Under the pieces are notes generated by a model. That model did not search any database, had not been told where the DNA came from, and saw only the letters and a program-made list of their open reading frames with translations. 64,000 nt of DNA from Pseudomonadota bacterium (GTDB taxonomy: Bacteria > Pseudomonadota > Gammaproteobacteria > Burkholderiales > Chitinibacteraceae). The position numbers were made by a program, and so were the translations under genes. The stretch is from contig JAGTRM010000022.1 in assembly GCA_018261735.1 (NCBI GenBank), positions 1 through 64,000 of the forward strand, in the 5' to 3' direction. Positions 18,019 through 27,523 of the stretch are shown piece after piece (within the stretch, counting starts at the first letter, position 1; the number at the start of each line of letters is the position of its first letter).

Positions 18019-18675
18019 TCAGCGTTTTGAGGGGAAGCGGGCGGAAAGATCCGCGAGGTTGCGGATCAGGATGTCGGCCGGCAGGGCGCGGCGCGTCGAG
18101 CGGCGCAGCCAGACGGTTTTCATGCCGAGGCGCTTGGCCGGAAGCAGGTTGTGGCTGGAATCTTCGACCATGATGCAGCGGCGCGGATTGATCTGCAGGC
18201 TGTAGAGCAGCGTGCGGTAGGCACCGATCAGCGGTTTGGGTTGCAGATGCACGTCTTCCACGCCGAAAACCGCGCTGAAGCAGTCGCTGATACCCAATGC
18301 GCTGAGCAGGGCATCGGCATAGGCGATCGGGCTGTTGGTGAACAGCACCTTGTCGCCCTGCAGCCGCAGCAGGGTGCGGCGCAGGCCGGGCATCGGGTGG
18401 ATTTCGCGGGTGACCTCGTCAAGTGGATGGGCCGCATGCAGGAAATGGTGCGGATCGATTTCCGGATGGTGACGGATCAGCCCCAGCAGGGTGGCGCCGT
18501 AACGGTGCCAGTAGCGCTGCCGCAGCGCAGAAGCCGCGTCATGATCCAGCCCGAGGCGCTCTGCTATATAAGTAGTCATCGAGCGGTTGATGACCGGGAA
18601 CGCATGGCGGCTGGCATTGTGCAGGGTGTTATCCAGATCGAAGATCCAGGTGATGCCAGCCGGGTTGTTTTTCAT
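18019..18675 (-). CDS. HAD-superfamily hydrolase, pyrimidine 5'-nucleotidase-like
   Basis: 218 aa. HAD motif I is TWIFDLDNTLHNA (DxD nucleophile pair near residues 12-14), motif II is VLFTNSP, and motif IV is CIMVEDSSHNLLPAKRLGMKTVW. The order and the DNTLH signature match the pyrimidine 5'-nucleotidase/SDT1-type branch, which removes phosphate from nucleotides or small sugar phosphates. Its ATG overlaps the stop of the CBS gene (ATGA), so the two are translationally coupled. Longer in-frame starts are rejected because they run through the CBS gene. Confidence 0.88.
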   Translation of the reverse strand: MKNNPAGITWIFDLDNTLHNASRHAFPVINRSMTTYIAERLGLDHDAASALRQRYWHRYGATLLGLIRHHPEIDPHHFLHAAHPLDEVTREIHPMPGLRRTLLRLQGDKVLFTNSPIAYADALLSALGISDCFSAVFGVEDVHLQPKPLIGAYRTLLYSLQINPRRCIMVEDSSHNLLPAKRLGMKTVWLRRSTRRALPADILIRNLADLSARFPSKR

Positions 18676-19103
18676 CGGTAGATATAGCTTTCCAGTTGTT
18701 CGATCGTGAAACGCTGTTCGGCGATGGTGGCACGCACCAAGTCGCCGATCGACAGCACGCCGATGACCTTGCCTTCTTCCTTGACCGGCAGGTGGCGGAT
18801 GCGTTTTTCGGTAATCAGTGCCAGGCATTCGCTGGCGTAGGTCTCTGCGCGGACGCAGACCACTTGGCTGGTCATGACTTCGTTGACCCGCGTGGTGGCC
18901 GTGGAACGCCCTTGCAGCGCCACTTTGCGGGCGTAATCGCGTTCGGAAAAAATGCCGATCAGTTTGTCTTCATCCATCACCAGCGCGGCACCGACATTCC
19001 ACTCGGCAAAGATCTGCAATGCCTGAAATACGGTGGCGCCGGAAGGGATGGTGACCAGGTGGTGAATCTGTTTTTCACCCAGGAGCTGGCGTGCGGTCTT
19101 CAT
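18672..19103 (-). CDS. Small CBS-domain-pair protein
   Basis: 143 aa made almost entirely of two CBS domains (about 8-65 and 75-135): GATVFQALQIFAEWNVGAALVMD, GIFSERDYARKV, then VCVRAETYASECLALITEKRIRHLPV and GVLSIGDLV. Such stand-alone pairs bind adenine nucleotides and regulate a partner. The coupled HAD phosphatase is a plausible partner (inference). Confidence 0.88.
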   Translation of the reverse strand: MKTARQLLGEKQIHHLVTIPSGATVFQALQIFAEWNVGAALVMDEDKLIGIFSERDYARKVALQGRSTATTRVNEVMTSQVVCVRAETYASECLALITEKRIRHLPVKEEGKVIGVLSIGDLVRATIAEQRFTIEQLESYIYR

Positions 19104-19209
19104 ATTGGGTCTCCAGTGTTTTTAAGAATTATTCCCAATTTATAAGCCAGTTTGCCACTGTGGTGCAAGCGATTGCCGCCGGGGCGACCGCCTGCACGGG
19201 ATTCGTGCG

Positions 19210-20157
<948 letters not shown>

Positions 20158-20198
20158 CTAAAGGATTCGTCGAGGCATTATTCGCATGATGTTTTACG

Positions 20199-20244
20199 TT
20201 GACGCACGGTCTGCTTGTCTAAATAATAAATGACCGTTCATTCA
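20199..20244 (+). promoter_or_regulatory. Candidate promoter with overlapping TetR-type operator upstream of the TolC-like gene
   Basis: TTGACG at 20199-20204 is followed after 17-18 bp by AATAAT/ATAATA (20222-20228). Immediately downstream lies TGACCGTTCATTCA (20231-20244), a semi-palindrome like those bound by TetR repressors of efflux genes. The TolC-like start is about 165 bp further on. No tetR gene is adjacent, so this rests on pattern only. Confidence 0.35.
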
Positions 20245-20406
20245 TTAATGGGCCGACGGTGTCAGCAACCGCTTGGGATCCGATCCCCGGCCGCTTCCTT
20301 GCCGCAAAACCAGAAGGCGTAGACGTATTGAGAAAAGGAAAGGCCGATGTATTGTGTGCGGGAAGCTGGAATGAATGATAATGGCGCAAATGTTCGAGGA
20401 AATACC

Positions 20407-21738
20407 ATGAAAAAGTCTTTGCTTGCTCTGGCAACGCTCCTGGCTGCGCAGGCCGTCCTGGCCGATGATCTGATGACCGCGTGGAACGCGGCGCAAAAAG
20501 CGGATGCAACCTACCGGGCGGCCTACAATGCGCTGCTTGCCGGCAGGGAAAACGCGGTGCTGGGGCGGGCACTGCTGCTGCCGAAAGTGACCTTGAGCAG
20601 CAATGCCACGCGCACGAACAGCGAATACGATTCGGGCAATCAAAGCAAATCCGCGAGCACGGACCAGACCGGCACGACCCTGGGCTATACGCTGAGCCTG
20701 ACCCAGCCGATCTACCGTGTCGAAGCCTGGGCGGGCTATGACCAGCAGAAACTCCAGACCGAGCTGGCCGAAATTCAGTACAAGGTTGCACAGCAAGACC
20801 TGATCCAGAAAGTGGCGAAGGCCTATTTTGATGTGGCATTGTCCGAGGAAAAAATCCGGCAAATCAATGCGCAGAAAGAAGCGGTTTCCAAGCAGCTGGA
20901 ACAGGCCAAAAAATCCTTTGAAGTCGGCGTTTCCACCATTACGGACGTGGATTCGGCCCAGGCCAGCTTCGATACCCTGCTGGCGCAGGAAATCGTGGCC
21001 CAAAATGATCGCGAAATAAAATACCAGGCATACGAACAGCTCACCGGGCTGGATCCCCAGGCCGTAGTCCAGGTCAGTGACCGGATCGTGCCCGTCCTGC
21101 CGCAGCCCGCAGAGGTGAAGGACTGGGTTTCCCGGGCAGAGGCTGCCAACTACGGCTTGCTGGCGCAGCGCCTGAATCTGGACATCGCCCGGCGCGAGAT
21201 AGACAAATTCCGTGCCGAAACGGCCGTCGCAGTGGATCTGGTGGCCAGTTATGGCGACAAGCACGATGCCAGCGGCATTTCCAAAAGCGGCGGAAAAGAT
21301 TCGACCAGGACCGCACAGATCGGCGTGGTGATGAGTATCCCGCTGTATACCGGCGGCAATCGCTCCTCCCAGTTCCGCCAGGCCGTGGCCAGGCAGGAGC
21401 AGCTGCGCGATCTGGTTGAGGCCTCCCGTCTGAGTGCCGTTCAAACCACGCGTCAAGCCTTCCTTGGCATGCAGAACGGAGTTGCCCAGGTGCGGGCGTT
21501 AACCCAATCGCTGAATTCCAGCAAATCGTTGCTCGATTCCACCACGCTGGGCAAAGAAGTTGGAGTGCGAACTATTGTGGATGTCTTGAATGCCCAGCAG
21601 CAATATTATTCCACGCGTTATGAGTTGACCTCCGCCCGATACAATTACCTGATTAGCCGGCTGCAATTGGCAGCTGCGATTGGCGCATTGGGCGAGCCGG
21701 ATTTGCAGAGTGCAAATAGCCTGTTGCTGGAAAAATGA
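20407..21738 (+). CDS. TolC-family outer-membrane efflux/secretion channel
   Basis: 443 aa. Signal peptide MKKSLLALATLLAAQAVLAD with cleavage after VLA. Two repeats of the OEP domain follow: DLMTAWNAAQKADATYRAA opens the first, and VEVGV-type SFEVGVSTITDVDSAQASF and LGKEVGVRTIVDVLNAQQQYY mark the equivalent helix turns of the two halves, as in TolC. It forms the trimeric exit duct for tripartite efflux pumps or type I secretion. The ATG at 20407 has AGGAAATACC upstream and yields a proper signal peptide; the 20347 start does not. No inner-membrane pump gene is adjacent. Confidence 0.93.
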   Translation: MKKSLLALATLLAAQAVLADDLMTAWNAAQKADATYRAAYNALLAGRENAVLGRALLLPKVTLSSNATRTNSEYDSGNQSKSASTDQTGTTLGYTLSLTQPIYRVEAWAGYDQQKLQTELAEIQYKVAQQDLIQKVAKAYFDVALSEEKIRQINAQKEAVSKQLEQAKKSFEVGVSTITDVDSAQASFDTLLAQEIVAQNDREIKYQAYEQLTGLDPQAVVQVSDRIVPVLPQPAEVKDWVSRAEAANYGLLAQRLNLDIARREIDKFRAETAVAVDLVASYGDKHDASGISKSGGKDSTRTAQIGVVMSIPLYTGGNRSSQFRQAVARQEQLRDLVEASRLSAVQTTRQAFLGMQNGVAQVRALTQSLNSSKSLLDSTTLGKEVGVRTIVDVLNAQQQYYSTRYELTSARYNYLISRLQLAAAIGALGEPDLQSANSLLLEK

Positions 21739-21768
21739 TTTTTTTGACTTTTCATATCATAAATTTAC

Positions 21769-21797
21769 TTGTATTCAAAAAATTAGCCACGCATAAT
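21769..21797 (+). promoter_or_regulatory. Candidate sigma-70 promoter of the H-NS-like gene
   Basis: TTGTAT (21769-21774), a 17-bp spacer, and CATAAT (21792-21797), in an A/T-rich stretch 45 bp before the start codon. Confidence 0.45.
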
Positions 21798-21841
21798 TCG
21801 GGGGTAACTATTGTTAACCAATCAATACCGGGAGAGCGATT

Positions 21842-22162
21842 GTGGTTGATCTTTCTAGCCAGACCCTCAGCCAATTGGCTGATCTGAAAAAACAAATCGA
21901 TGTTGAAATTGTTCGCCGCAAAGAATCTGAAAAGCAGAATCTGCGCGCAGAAATGCAGCGCATGGCCGCAGCCGCCGGCCTTTCCTTGGCCGAAGTGGTC
22001 GGCAGCGGAGAAAAGAAGACACGCAAAGTGACTTCGACCGGTGTTGCTCAATTCGCCAATCCGGCCGATGCCTCGCAAACCTGGACCGGCCGTGGCCGCA
22101 AGCCGCAGTGGGTGCTCGACTGGCTCGCCGCCGGCAAAGCGCTGGATGCCCTGCGGGTTTGA
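21842..22162 (+). CDS. H-NS family nucleoid-associated protein
   Basis: 106 aa. An N-terminal helical oligomerisation region (about 1-50: LSSQTLSQLADLKKQIDVEI then a charged coiled coil) is joined by a KK/TR linker to the C-terminal AT-hook-like DNA-binding domain TWTGRGRKPQWVLDWL. It silences A/T-rich and foreign DNA and organises the nucleoid. It starts with GTG after GGGAGAG. It is a single gene with a strong terminator. Confidence 0.93.
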   Translation: MVDLSSQTLSQLADLKKQIDVEIVRRKESEKQNLRAEMQRMAAAAGLSLAEVVGSGEKKTRKVTSTGVAQFANPADASQTWTGRGRKPQWVLDWLAAGKALDALRV

Positions 22163-22177
22163 TGCAAGCTGAAAAAT

Positions 22178-22208
22178 AAAAAAGGGTGGCATAGGCCACC
22201 CTTTTTTA
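22178..22208 (+). terminator. Intrinsic terminator of the H-NS-like gene
   Basis: A-tract, then GGGTGGC, loop ATAG, GCCACCC and six Ts. The 7-bp GC-rich stem extends through A-T pairs, so it can work in both directions. Confidence 0.9.
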
Positions 22209-22247
22209 TTCGGTACAATCTGCCTATTGCCGGTTCTGGAAAATGTC

Positions 22248-24362
22248 ATGCCCCATCCGCTTACCCTCCATCTCAATCCGGAACAATCGGCAGCGGTTGA
22301 ATTGCCGGCCGAACACGCGCTGATTCTTGCCGGCGCAGGCAGCGGCAAGACCCGAGTGCTGACCACGCGCATTGCCTGGCTGCTTTCCACCGGCATGGTG
22401 AGCTCGGCCGGTATCCTGGCGGTGACCTTCACCAACAAGGCTGCCAAGGAAATGCTGGCCCGACTCACCTCCATGCTGCCACTCAACCCGCGCGGCCTGT
22501 GGATGGGCACATTCCATGGCTTGTGCAACCGCATGCTGCGCCTACACTGGCGCGAAGCCGGCCTGCCAGAGGCCTTTGCCATTCTCGACAATCAGGATCA
22601 GCTGGCTGCGGTCAAGCGGGTGATGAAAGCCATCAATGTCGATGACGAGCGCTATCCTCCGCGGACCGTGCAGCTGTATATCAATGGCCATAAAGAAAAT
22701 GGCCGGCGCGCGGATGCGGTGGAGGCGTGGGACGATTATTCGCACATGCTGAAAACGATCTATGCGGAATACGAGCGCCAATGCCAGCGCGAAGGCGTGG
22801 CGGATTTTCCGGAGTTGTTGTTGCGCTGTTATGAATTATTGCAGCGCAATGCTGCATTGCGCGAACATTATCAAAGCCGATTTCGGCATATCCTGGTGGA
22901 TGAATTCCAGGATACCAATCGCTTGCAATACCAGTGGCTGAAGCTTTTTGTTGGCGAAAGTAATTGCCTTTTTGCCGTGGGCGACGACGATCAATCCATT
23001 TATGCTTTTCGCGGCGCCAATGTAGGCAATATGCAGGATTTCCAGCGCGATTACGCGGTCAAGCACATCATTCGGCTGGAGCGCAATTACCGTTCGCACG
23101 GAAACATTCTGGATGCGGCCAATGCGGTGATTGCCCGCAACCGCAATCGTTTGGGGAAAAATTTGTGGACCGAGGCGGAATCGGGCGAGCCGATTCGCGT
23201 CTATGAAGCGGCCACCGATTTCGAGGAAGCGGAATTTATCGTCGATGAAGCGCGCAACCTGATGCGCGATGGCGCCAATCCCACCGAAATTGCCGTGCTG
23301 TATCGGGCCAATGCCCAATCGCGCGTGATCGAACACGCCTTGTTTTCGGCCGGCATTCCCTATCGTGTTTATGGCGGATTGCGTTTTTTCGAACGCCAGG
23401 AAATCAAGCATGCCATGGCCTATTTGCGCCTGATCGCCAATTCCGACGATGACAATGCCTTGCTGCGCGTGATCAATTTTCCGACGCGCGGCATCGGTGC
23501 GCGCACGGTAGAAGGCCTGCAGGATGCGGCGCGGCAGGCCGGCACCAGCCTGTGGCAGGTGGCCTGTGCCGGTGCGGGCGGGCGCGGCGGTGCCGCAGTG
23601 AAAAAGTTCATCGAGCTGGTGGAATCGATGCGCTCGCAGGGCGAAGGTTTGCCCTTGCCGGAGCTGGTCGCCATGATGCTCGATCTTTCCGGACTGCAGG
23701 CGCATTACCGGCTGGAGCGCGAGGGCGAGGAGCGCCTCGCCAACCTGGATGAGCTGATCAATGCCGCGACCGTGTTCGTGACCGAAGACGAGAACGATCT
23801 GATCGCCTTTCTGGCGCATGCCTCGCTCGAAGCCGGCGAGCATCAGGCCGGGGCCGGGCAGGAGGCGATCCAGTTGATGACGGTGCATGCCGCCAAGGGG
23901 CTGGAATTCCACGCGGTATTCCTCTGTGGCATGGAAGAAGGGCTGTTCCCGCACGACAACAGCCTGAACGACCCGAACGGCCTGGAGGAAGAGCGAAGGC
24001 TGATGTATGTGGCCATTACCCGGGCGCGCCGCCGGCTCTATCTCACGCTGGCGCAAAGCCGCATGCTGCACGGCCAGACGCGCTTTGGCGTGGCCTCGCG
24101 CTTTCTGGCCGAGATCCCGCCCGATCTGCTCAAGTATCTGAATCGCGGCTATGCGCCATCGGCACCGGTGGTCAGCAAGCGGGTAGAAGTGCCCGATCAT
24201 GGCCTGGCGATCGGCATGACGGTCACGCATCCCAAGTTCGGCCAGGGCGTGGTGATCGATGCCGAAGGGCAGGGCAAGGGCGCCAACGTGCAGGTCAATT
24301 TCCGCGATCATGGCCCCAAGTGGCTGGCGGTCGCCTATGCCAAGCTGCAACCGGTAGCCTAG
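22248..24362 (+). CDS. uvrD: UvrD/PcrA-type superfamily 1A DNA helicase
   Basis: 704 aa. An ATP-driven 3'-5' helicase of mismatch and nucleotide-excision repair. Q-motif region LNPEQSAAVELP, Walker A ILAGAGSGKTRVL, motif Ia AVTFTNKAAKEM, Walker B/DExx LVDEFQDTNRLQ, motif III GDDDQSIYAFRGA, motif IV LERNYRS, motif V LMTVHAAKGLEFHAVFL, motif VI EERRLMYVAITRA. The C-terminus ends in a Tudor-like segment (GMTVTHPKFGQGVVIDAEG) typical of UvrD/PcrA. The ATG at 22248 is preferred to an upstream TTG at 22227. The order of motifs and the tail favour UvrD/PcrA over Rep. Confidence 0.93.
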   Translation: MPHPLTLHLNPEQSAAVELPAEHALILAGAGSGKTRVLTTRIAWLLSTGMVSSAGILAVTFTNKAAKEMLARLTSMLPLNPRGLWMGTFHGLCNRMLRLHWREAGLPEAFAILDNQDQLAAVKRVMKAINVDDERYPPRTVQLYINGHKENGRRADAVEAWDDYSHMLKTIYAEYERQCQREGVADFPELLLRCYELLQRNAALREHYQSRFRHILVDEFQDTNRLQYQWLKLFVGESNCLFAVGDDDQSIYAFRGANVGNMQDFQRDYAVKHIIRLERNYRSHGNILDAANAVIARNRNRLGKNLWTEAESGEPIRVYEAATDFEEAEFIVDEARNLMRDGANPTEIAVLYRANAQSRVIEHALFSAGIPYRVYGGLRFFERQEIKHAMAYLRLIANSDDDNALLRVINFPTRGIGARTVEGLQDAARQAGTSLWQVACAGAGGRGGAAVKKFIELVESMRSQGEGLPLPELVAMMLDLSGLQAHYRLEREGEERLANLDELINAATVFVTEDENDLIAFLAHASLEAGEHQAGAGQEAIQLMTVHAAKGLEFHAVFLCGMEEGLFPHDNSLNDPNGLEEERRLMYVAITRARRRLYLTLAQSRMLHGQTRFGVASRFLAEIPPDLLKYLNRGYAPSAPVVSKRVEVPDHGLAIGMTVTHPKFGQGVVIDAEGQGKGANVQVNFRDHGPKWLAVAYAKLQPVA

Positions 24363-24371
24363 GCCGCAAAT

Positions 24372-26075
24372 ATGGCTGAAATCCGCGCTTATTCCTTTGC
24401 CAACCCGGTGCTCGAACAGGAGGTAGCTCCGATGCCGGCCGGCGCGGCGGATTTGTCTGCGCTGCGGATTCTGGTGGTCGACAGCGTGCCGGGCATGCGC
24501 GCGGCCACCTGTGCCCAGTTGGGCAATTTTGGCGCAACCCGGATCGAACAAGCCAGCCAGGCCGGCGATGCGCTTGCCCTGATCCGGCGCGTTGGCTACG
24601 ACGTGATCCTGTCCGAGTACGACCTGGGCAACGGGTTCGATGGTTTGAACCTGTTCGAGGAAGCGCGGCGCCAAGGCCTGCTGAAAGCTTCCTGCGTATT
24701 TATGATTGTCACCGCCGAGCGGCGTGCCACGCGCGTGATTGGCGCGGCCGAACTGGCGCCCGATGCCATCGTGCTCAAGCCGTATACCGGCGAAACGCTC
24801 TACAGCAAGCTCGTTCGCGCCATTCGCCGCAAGGTGCGTTTCCGCCCGATCGACGAGGCCATTCTGGCGCACGACTTCCTGCTGGCCATCCGGCTGTGCA
24901 ATAGCGGGATCGATGCTGGCGACGATGATGCCCCGGCATTTGTGCGCATGAAAGTTCACCTGCTGTTGCGGGTGGGCGACTGGACCGCGGTGCGTGATGT
25001 GTGCCGCGAAGTGCTGGCCCTGACCGATCTGGCCTGGGCGCGAATGGCGTTGGGCAAGGCGCAGTATCACCTTGGCGGATTTGAAGAAGCGCTGACCGTG
25101 TTCCAGGGTGTGATCGCGGAACATGAACTGGTGATTGAGGCCTACGACTGGCTGGCGCGGACACTGCGTTCGCGCGGTGATACGGGCGGTGCGCTGGACG
25201 TGTTGAAGCGCGCGGCGGTGCGATCGCCTTATGTCCTGGAGCGGCAACGCGATCTGGGTGATTTGGCCTGGCATCACGGCGATCTGGCCGTGGCGGAAAC
25301 GGCCCTGTCCGAAACCGTGCGCCTGGCGCGTTTTTCGTTCCGGCGCGACGCGGCGGATCTGGGGCGCTTGGCCGAGGTGCAGCTTGCGCGTGGCGATATG
25401 CTGAGCGCCCGGCGCAGCGTGGCAGAAATCCGCAAGGAGTTCCGGGAATCGCCCGCTGCGGTGCTGGCAGACGCGCTGGATGCCACGATTTGGCTGAGAC
25501 AAGGCGAGAAGCAGAAGGCGCGCGAGGCACTCAACCAGTCACTGCAAGGCCTTGCCACGCAACTGGTGCCGCCGGCGCCGGCTGTTGGTCTGGCCGTGGC
25601 CAATGCCTGCATGCAGCAACAACAGTTTGAAGTCGGTGAGAACATTGTCCGCACGGTGCTCAAGAACCGGCATGACGACCCCGTGCTGCATGCCCGGGTT
25701 GCCGAGGTGTTCCGTTGTGCCGGGCATGAAGAGCAGGGACGGCAACTGATCGAGGCGGCGGTGCAGGATATCGTGGCCCTGAATAACGAAGCCGTGCGCC
25801 TTGCGCAGGCGGGCGAGCTGGCAGTGGCGGCGGAGCAGTTCGTCCGGGCCGTGGCCGATATGCCGGCCAATATCCAGGTACTGGTCAACGCGATCAATGC
25901 CTTGCTGGCCTGTGTGAACCGGCATGGCTGGCACGATGGCTACATGCAGCATGCGGCGGAATACCTGGAGCGGGCAAGGGCGCTCGATCCGGATAACGGC
26001 CGCGCCTTGCAACTGGCGGAAATCTACCGGCGCACCTGCCGGCGCCATGAAAAAGCGATACCGGGCCGACTTTAG
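24372..26075 (+). CDS. Receiver-like domain plus TPR-repeat protein with Glu in place of the phospho-accepting Asp
   Basis: 567 aa. A CheY-like domain (about 31-150) is followed by a long helical TPR region to the C-terminus. In the receiver, VVDS (D37, S38) replaces the usual acidic pair and ILSEYDLGNGFDG puts E82 where the Asp normally is (spacing S38 to E82 is 44, as D13 to D57 in CheY). The switch Thr (T114 in MIVTAE) and Lys (K136 in VLKPYT) are kept. A Glu there often mimics the phosphorylated form, so this domain may be locked active or act only by protein contact (inference). REC-TPR proteins of this type occur in beta- and gammaproteobacteria with unclear roles. It follows uvrD by 9 bp and may be cotranscribed. 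Confidence 0.88.
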   Translation: MAEIRAYSFANPVLEQEVAPMPAGAADLSALRILVVDSVPGMRAATCAQLGNFGATRIEQASQAGDALALIRRVGYDVILSEYDLGNGFDGLNLFEEARRQGLLKASCVFMIVTAERRATRVIGAAELAPDAIVLKPYTGETLYSKLVRAIRRKVRFRPIDEAILAHDFLLAIRLCNSGIDAGDDDAPAFVRMKVHLLLRVGDWTAVRDVCREVLALTDLAWARMALGKAQYHLGGFEEALTVFQGVIAEHELVIEAYDWLARTLRSRGDTGGALDVLKRAAVRSPYVLERQRDLGDLAWHHGDLAVAETALSETVRLARFSFRRDAADLGRLAEVQLARGDMLSARRSVAEIRKEFRESPAAVLADALDATIWLRQGEKQKAREALNQSLQGLATQLVPPAPAVGLAVANACMQQQQFEVGENIVRTVLKNRHDDPVLHARVAEVFRCAGHEEQGRQLIEAAVQDIVALNNEAVRLAQAGELAVAAEQFVRAVADMPANIQVLVNAINALLACVNRHGWHDGYMQHAAEYLERARALDPDNGRALQLAEIYRRTCRRHEKAIPGRL

Positions 26076-26076
26076 T

Positions 26077-26115
26077 CCGCCCGGCTGTCAGCTGCGAAGG
26101 CGCAGCCGCCTAATG
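26077..26115. repeat. 39-bp dispersed intergenic repeat, copy A
   Basis: Matches 46996-47034 at 35 of 39 positions, without gaps. Both contain the core TGCGAAGGCGCAGCC, a small hairpin (CTGCG-AAGG-CGCAG here). It lies between the convergent REC-TPR and ntrC genes. Origin unknown; it looks like a short mobile or REP-like element. Confidence 0.6.
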
Positions 26116-26125
26116 CAGATAGGCT

Positions 26126-27523
26126 CTACACCACGCCTTCCATCCCCAACTCCTGAATCTTGCGTGTCAGCGTATTGCGGCCCCAGCCCAGCAGCTCCGC
26201 GGCTTCAATGCGTTTGCCGCCGGTATAGGCCAGTGCCTGCTCGATCACCACGCGCTCGAATGCCGGCGTGATCTCGTCCAGTACCCGATGTTCGCCGCGC
26301 GCGAGCCGTCCGGAGATTTCCGTGGCTAGTGCGGCCAGCCAGTTGCCGGCGGGTGCTGCCACGGCACCGCTGTCTTCGGTCAGCTCCGGCGGCAGATCGT
26401 TCACTTCGACCACCTGACCAGGGGCCATCACGGTGATCCAGTGGCAAACGTTTTCCAATTGGCGCACGTTGCCGGGAAAGGCGAAGTTTGCCAGTTGCGC
26501 CATGGCTTCTTCCGACAGGCGTTTGGCTTCGACCCCCAGCTCGGTGGCGGATTTGCTCAGGAAGAAGCGCGCCAGCAGCGGGATGTCTTCCTTGCGCTCG
26601 CGCAGGGGTGGCAGGCGCAGGCGAATCACGTTCAAACGGTGAAACAAGTCTTCGCGGAACTGGCCGAGCTTGACGCGCTCTTCCAGATTCTGGTGCGTGG
26701 CGGCAATCACGCGCACATTGGCCTTGATCGGTTGATGGCCGCCGACGCGGTAGAAAAAGCCGTCGGACAAAACGCGCAGCAGCCGGGTTTGCAGGTCGGG
26801 CGGCATGTCGCCGATTTCATCGAGGAACAGCGTGCCGCCCTCGGCCTGCTCGAAGCGACCCTGGCGCTTGGCGTCCGCACCGGTAAAGGCGCCACGCTCA
26901 TGGCCGAACAGTTCGGATTCGAGCAGATCTTTCGGAATGGCTGCGGTGTTGATCGCGATGAACTGTTTGGCCGCGCGCGGGCTGTGGCGGTGCAGCGCGC
27001 GGGCGACCAGTTCCTTGCCGGCGCCGGATTCGCCGGTGATCAGCACGGTGGCGGCCGATTGCGATAGCCGTCCGATCGCGCGAAACACGTCCTGCATGGC
27101 CGGCGCCTTGCCGAGAATTTCCGGCGCGGGCGAGGCGGCCTCGATGGTTTCAGCCTGGCGCTCGCTTTCCTGCAGCGCGCGGCGTACCAGCAGCACGGCC
27201 TGGTCCACATCGAACGGCTTGGGCAAGTATTCGAACGCGCCGCCCTGGAAGGCAGAAACTGCGCTGTCGAGATCGGAATGCGCGGTCATGATGATGACCG
27301 GAATTTCCGGCCATTCGCGCTTCACGATTTCCAGGAAAGTCAGGCCGGATTCACCCGGCATGCGCATGTCGCAGACCACGACGCGCGGGCGCTCGGTTTC
27401 CATGCGCGCCAGCGCTTCGGTGGCAGAGGGGAAGGTGGCGTGGTCAATGCCTTCGCGGGCCAGCGCTTTTTCGAATACCCAGCGAATGGAGCGATCGTCA
27501 TCGATGACCCAGACAGTTTTCAT
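26126..27523 (-). CDS. ntrC: Nitrogen regulation response regulator NtrC
   Basis: 465 aa. Receiver domain (1-120; acidic VIDDDRS, phospho-site D52 in VVVCDMRMPGESG), sigma-54 AAA+ domain (about 140-370; Walker A GESGAGKE, sigma-54 contact GAFTGA, Walker B GGTLFLDEIGDMP), and a C-terminal Fis-type HTH (EAAELLGWGRNTLTRKI). It activates sigma-54 promoters such as glnA under nitrogen limitation. The ATG at 27523 overlaps the ntrB stop (ATGA), giving coupled translation. Two sites of its expected binding type lie upstream of glnA in this window. Confidence 0.96.
   Translation of the reverse strand: MKTVWVIDDDRSIRWVFEKALAREGIDHATFPSATEALARMETERPRVVVCDMRMPGESGLTFLEIVKREWPEIPVIIMTAHSDLDSAVSAFQGGAFEYLPKPFDVDQAVLLVRRALQESERQAETIEAASPAPEILGKAPAMQDVFRAIGRLSQSAATVLITGESGAGKELVARALHRHSPRAAKQFIAINTAAIPKDLLESELFGHERGAFTGADAKRQGRFEQAEGGTLFLDEIGDMPPDLQTRLLRVLSDGFFYRVGGHQPIKANVRVIAATHQNLEERVKLGQFREDLFHRLNVIRLRLPPLRERKEDIPLLARFFLSKSATELGVEAKRLSEEAMAQLANFAFPGNVRQLENVCHWITVMAPGQVVEVNDLPPELTEDSGAVAAPAGNWLAALATEISGRLARGEHRVLDEITPAFERVVIEQALAYTGGKRIEAAELLGWGRNTLTRKIQELGMEGVV

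Noticed and set aside
22836-25502. 888-codon minus-strand ORF
   Set aside because: Antisense to uvrD and the REC-TPR gene; high GC keeps the opposite frame open. No family features.
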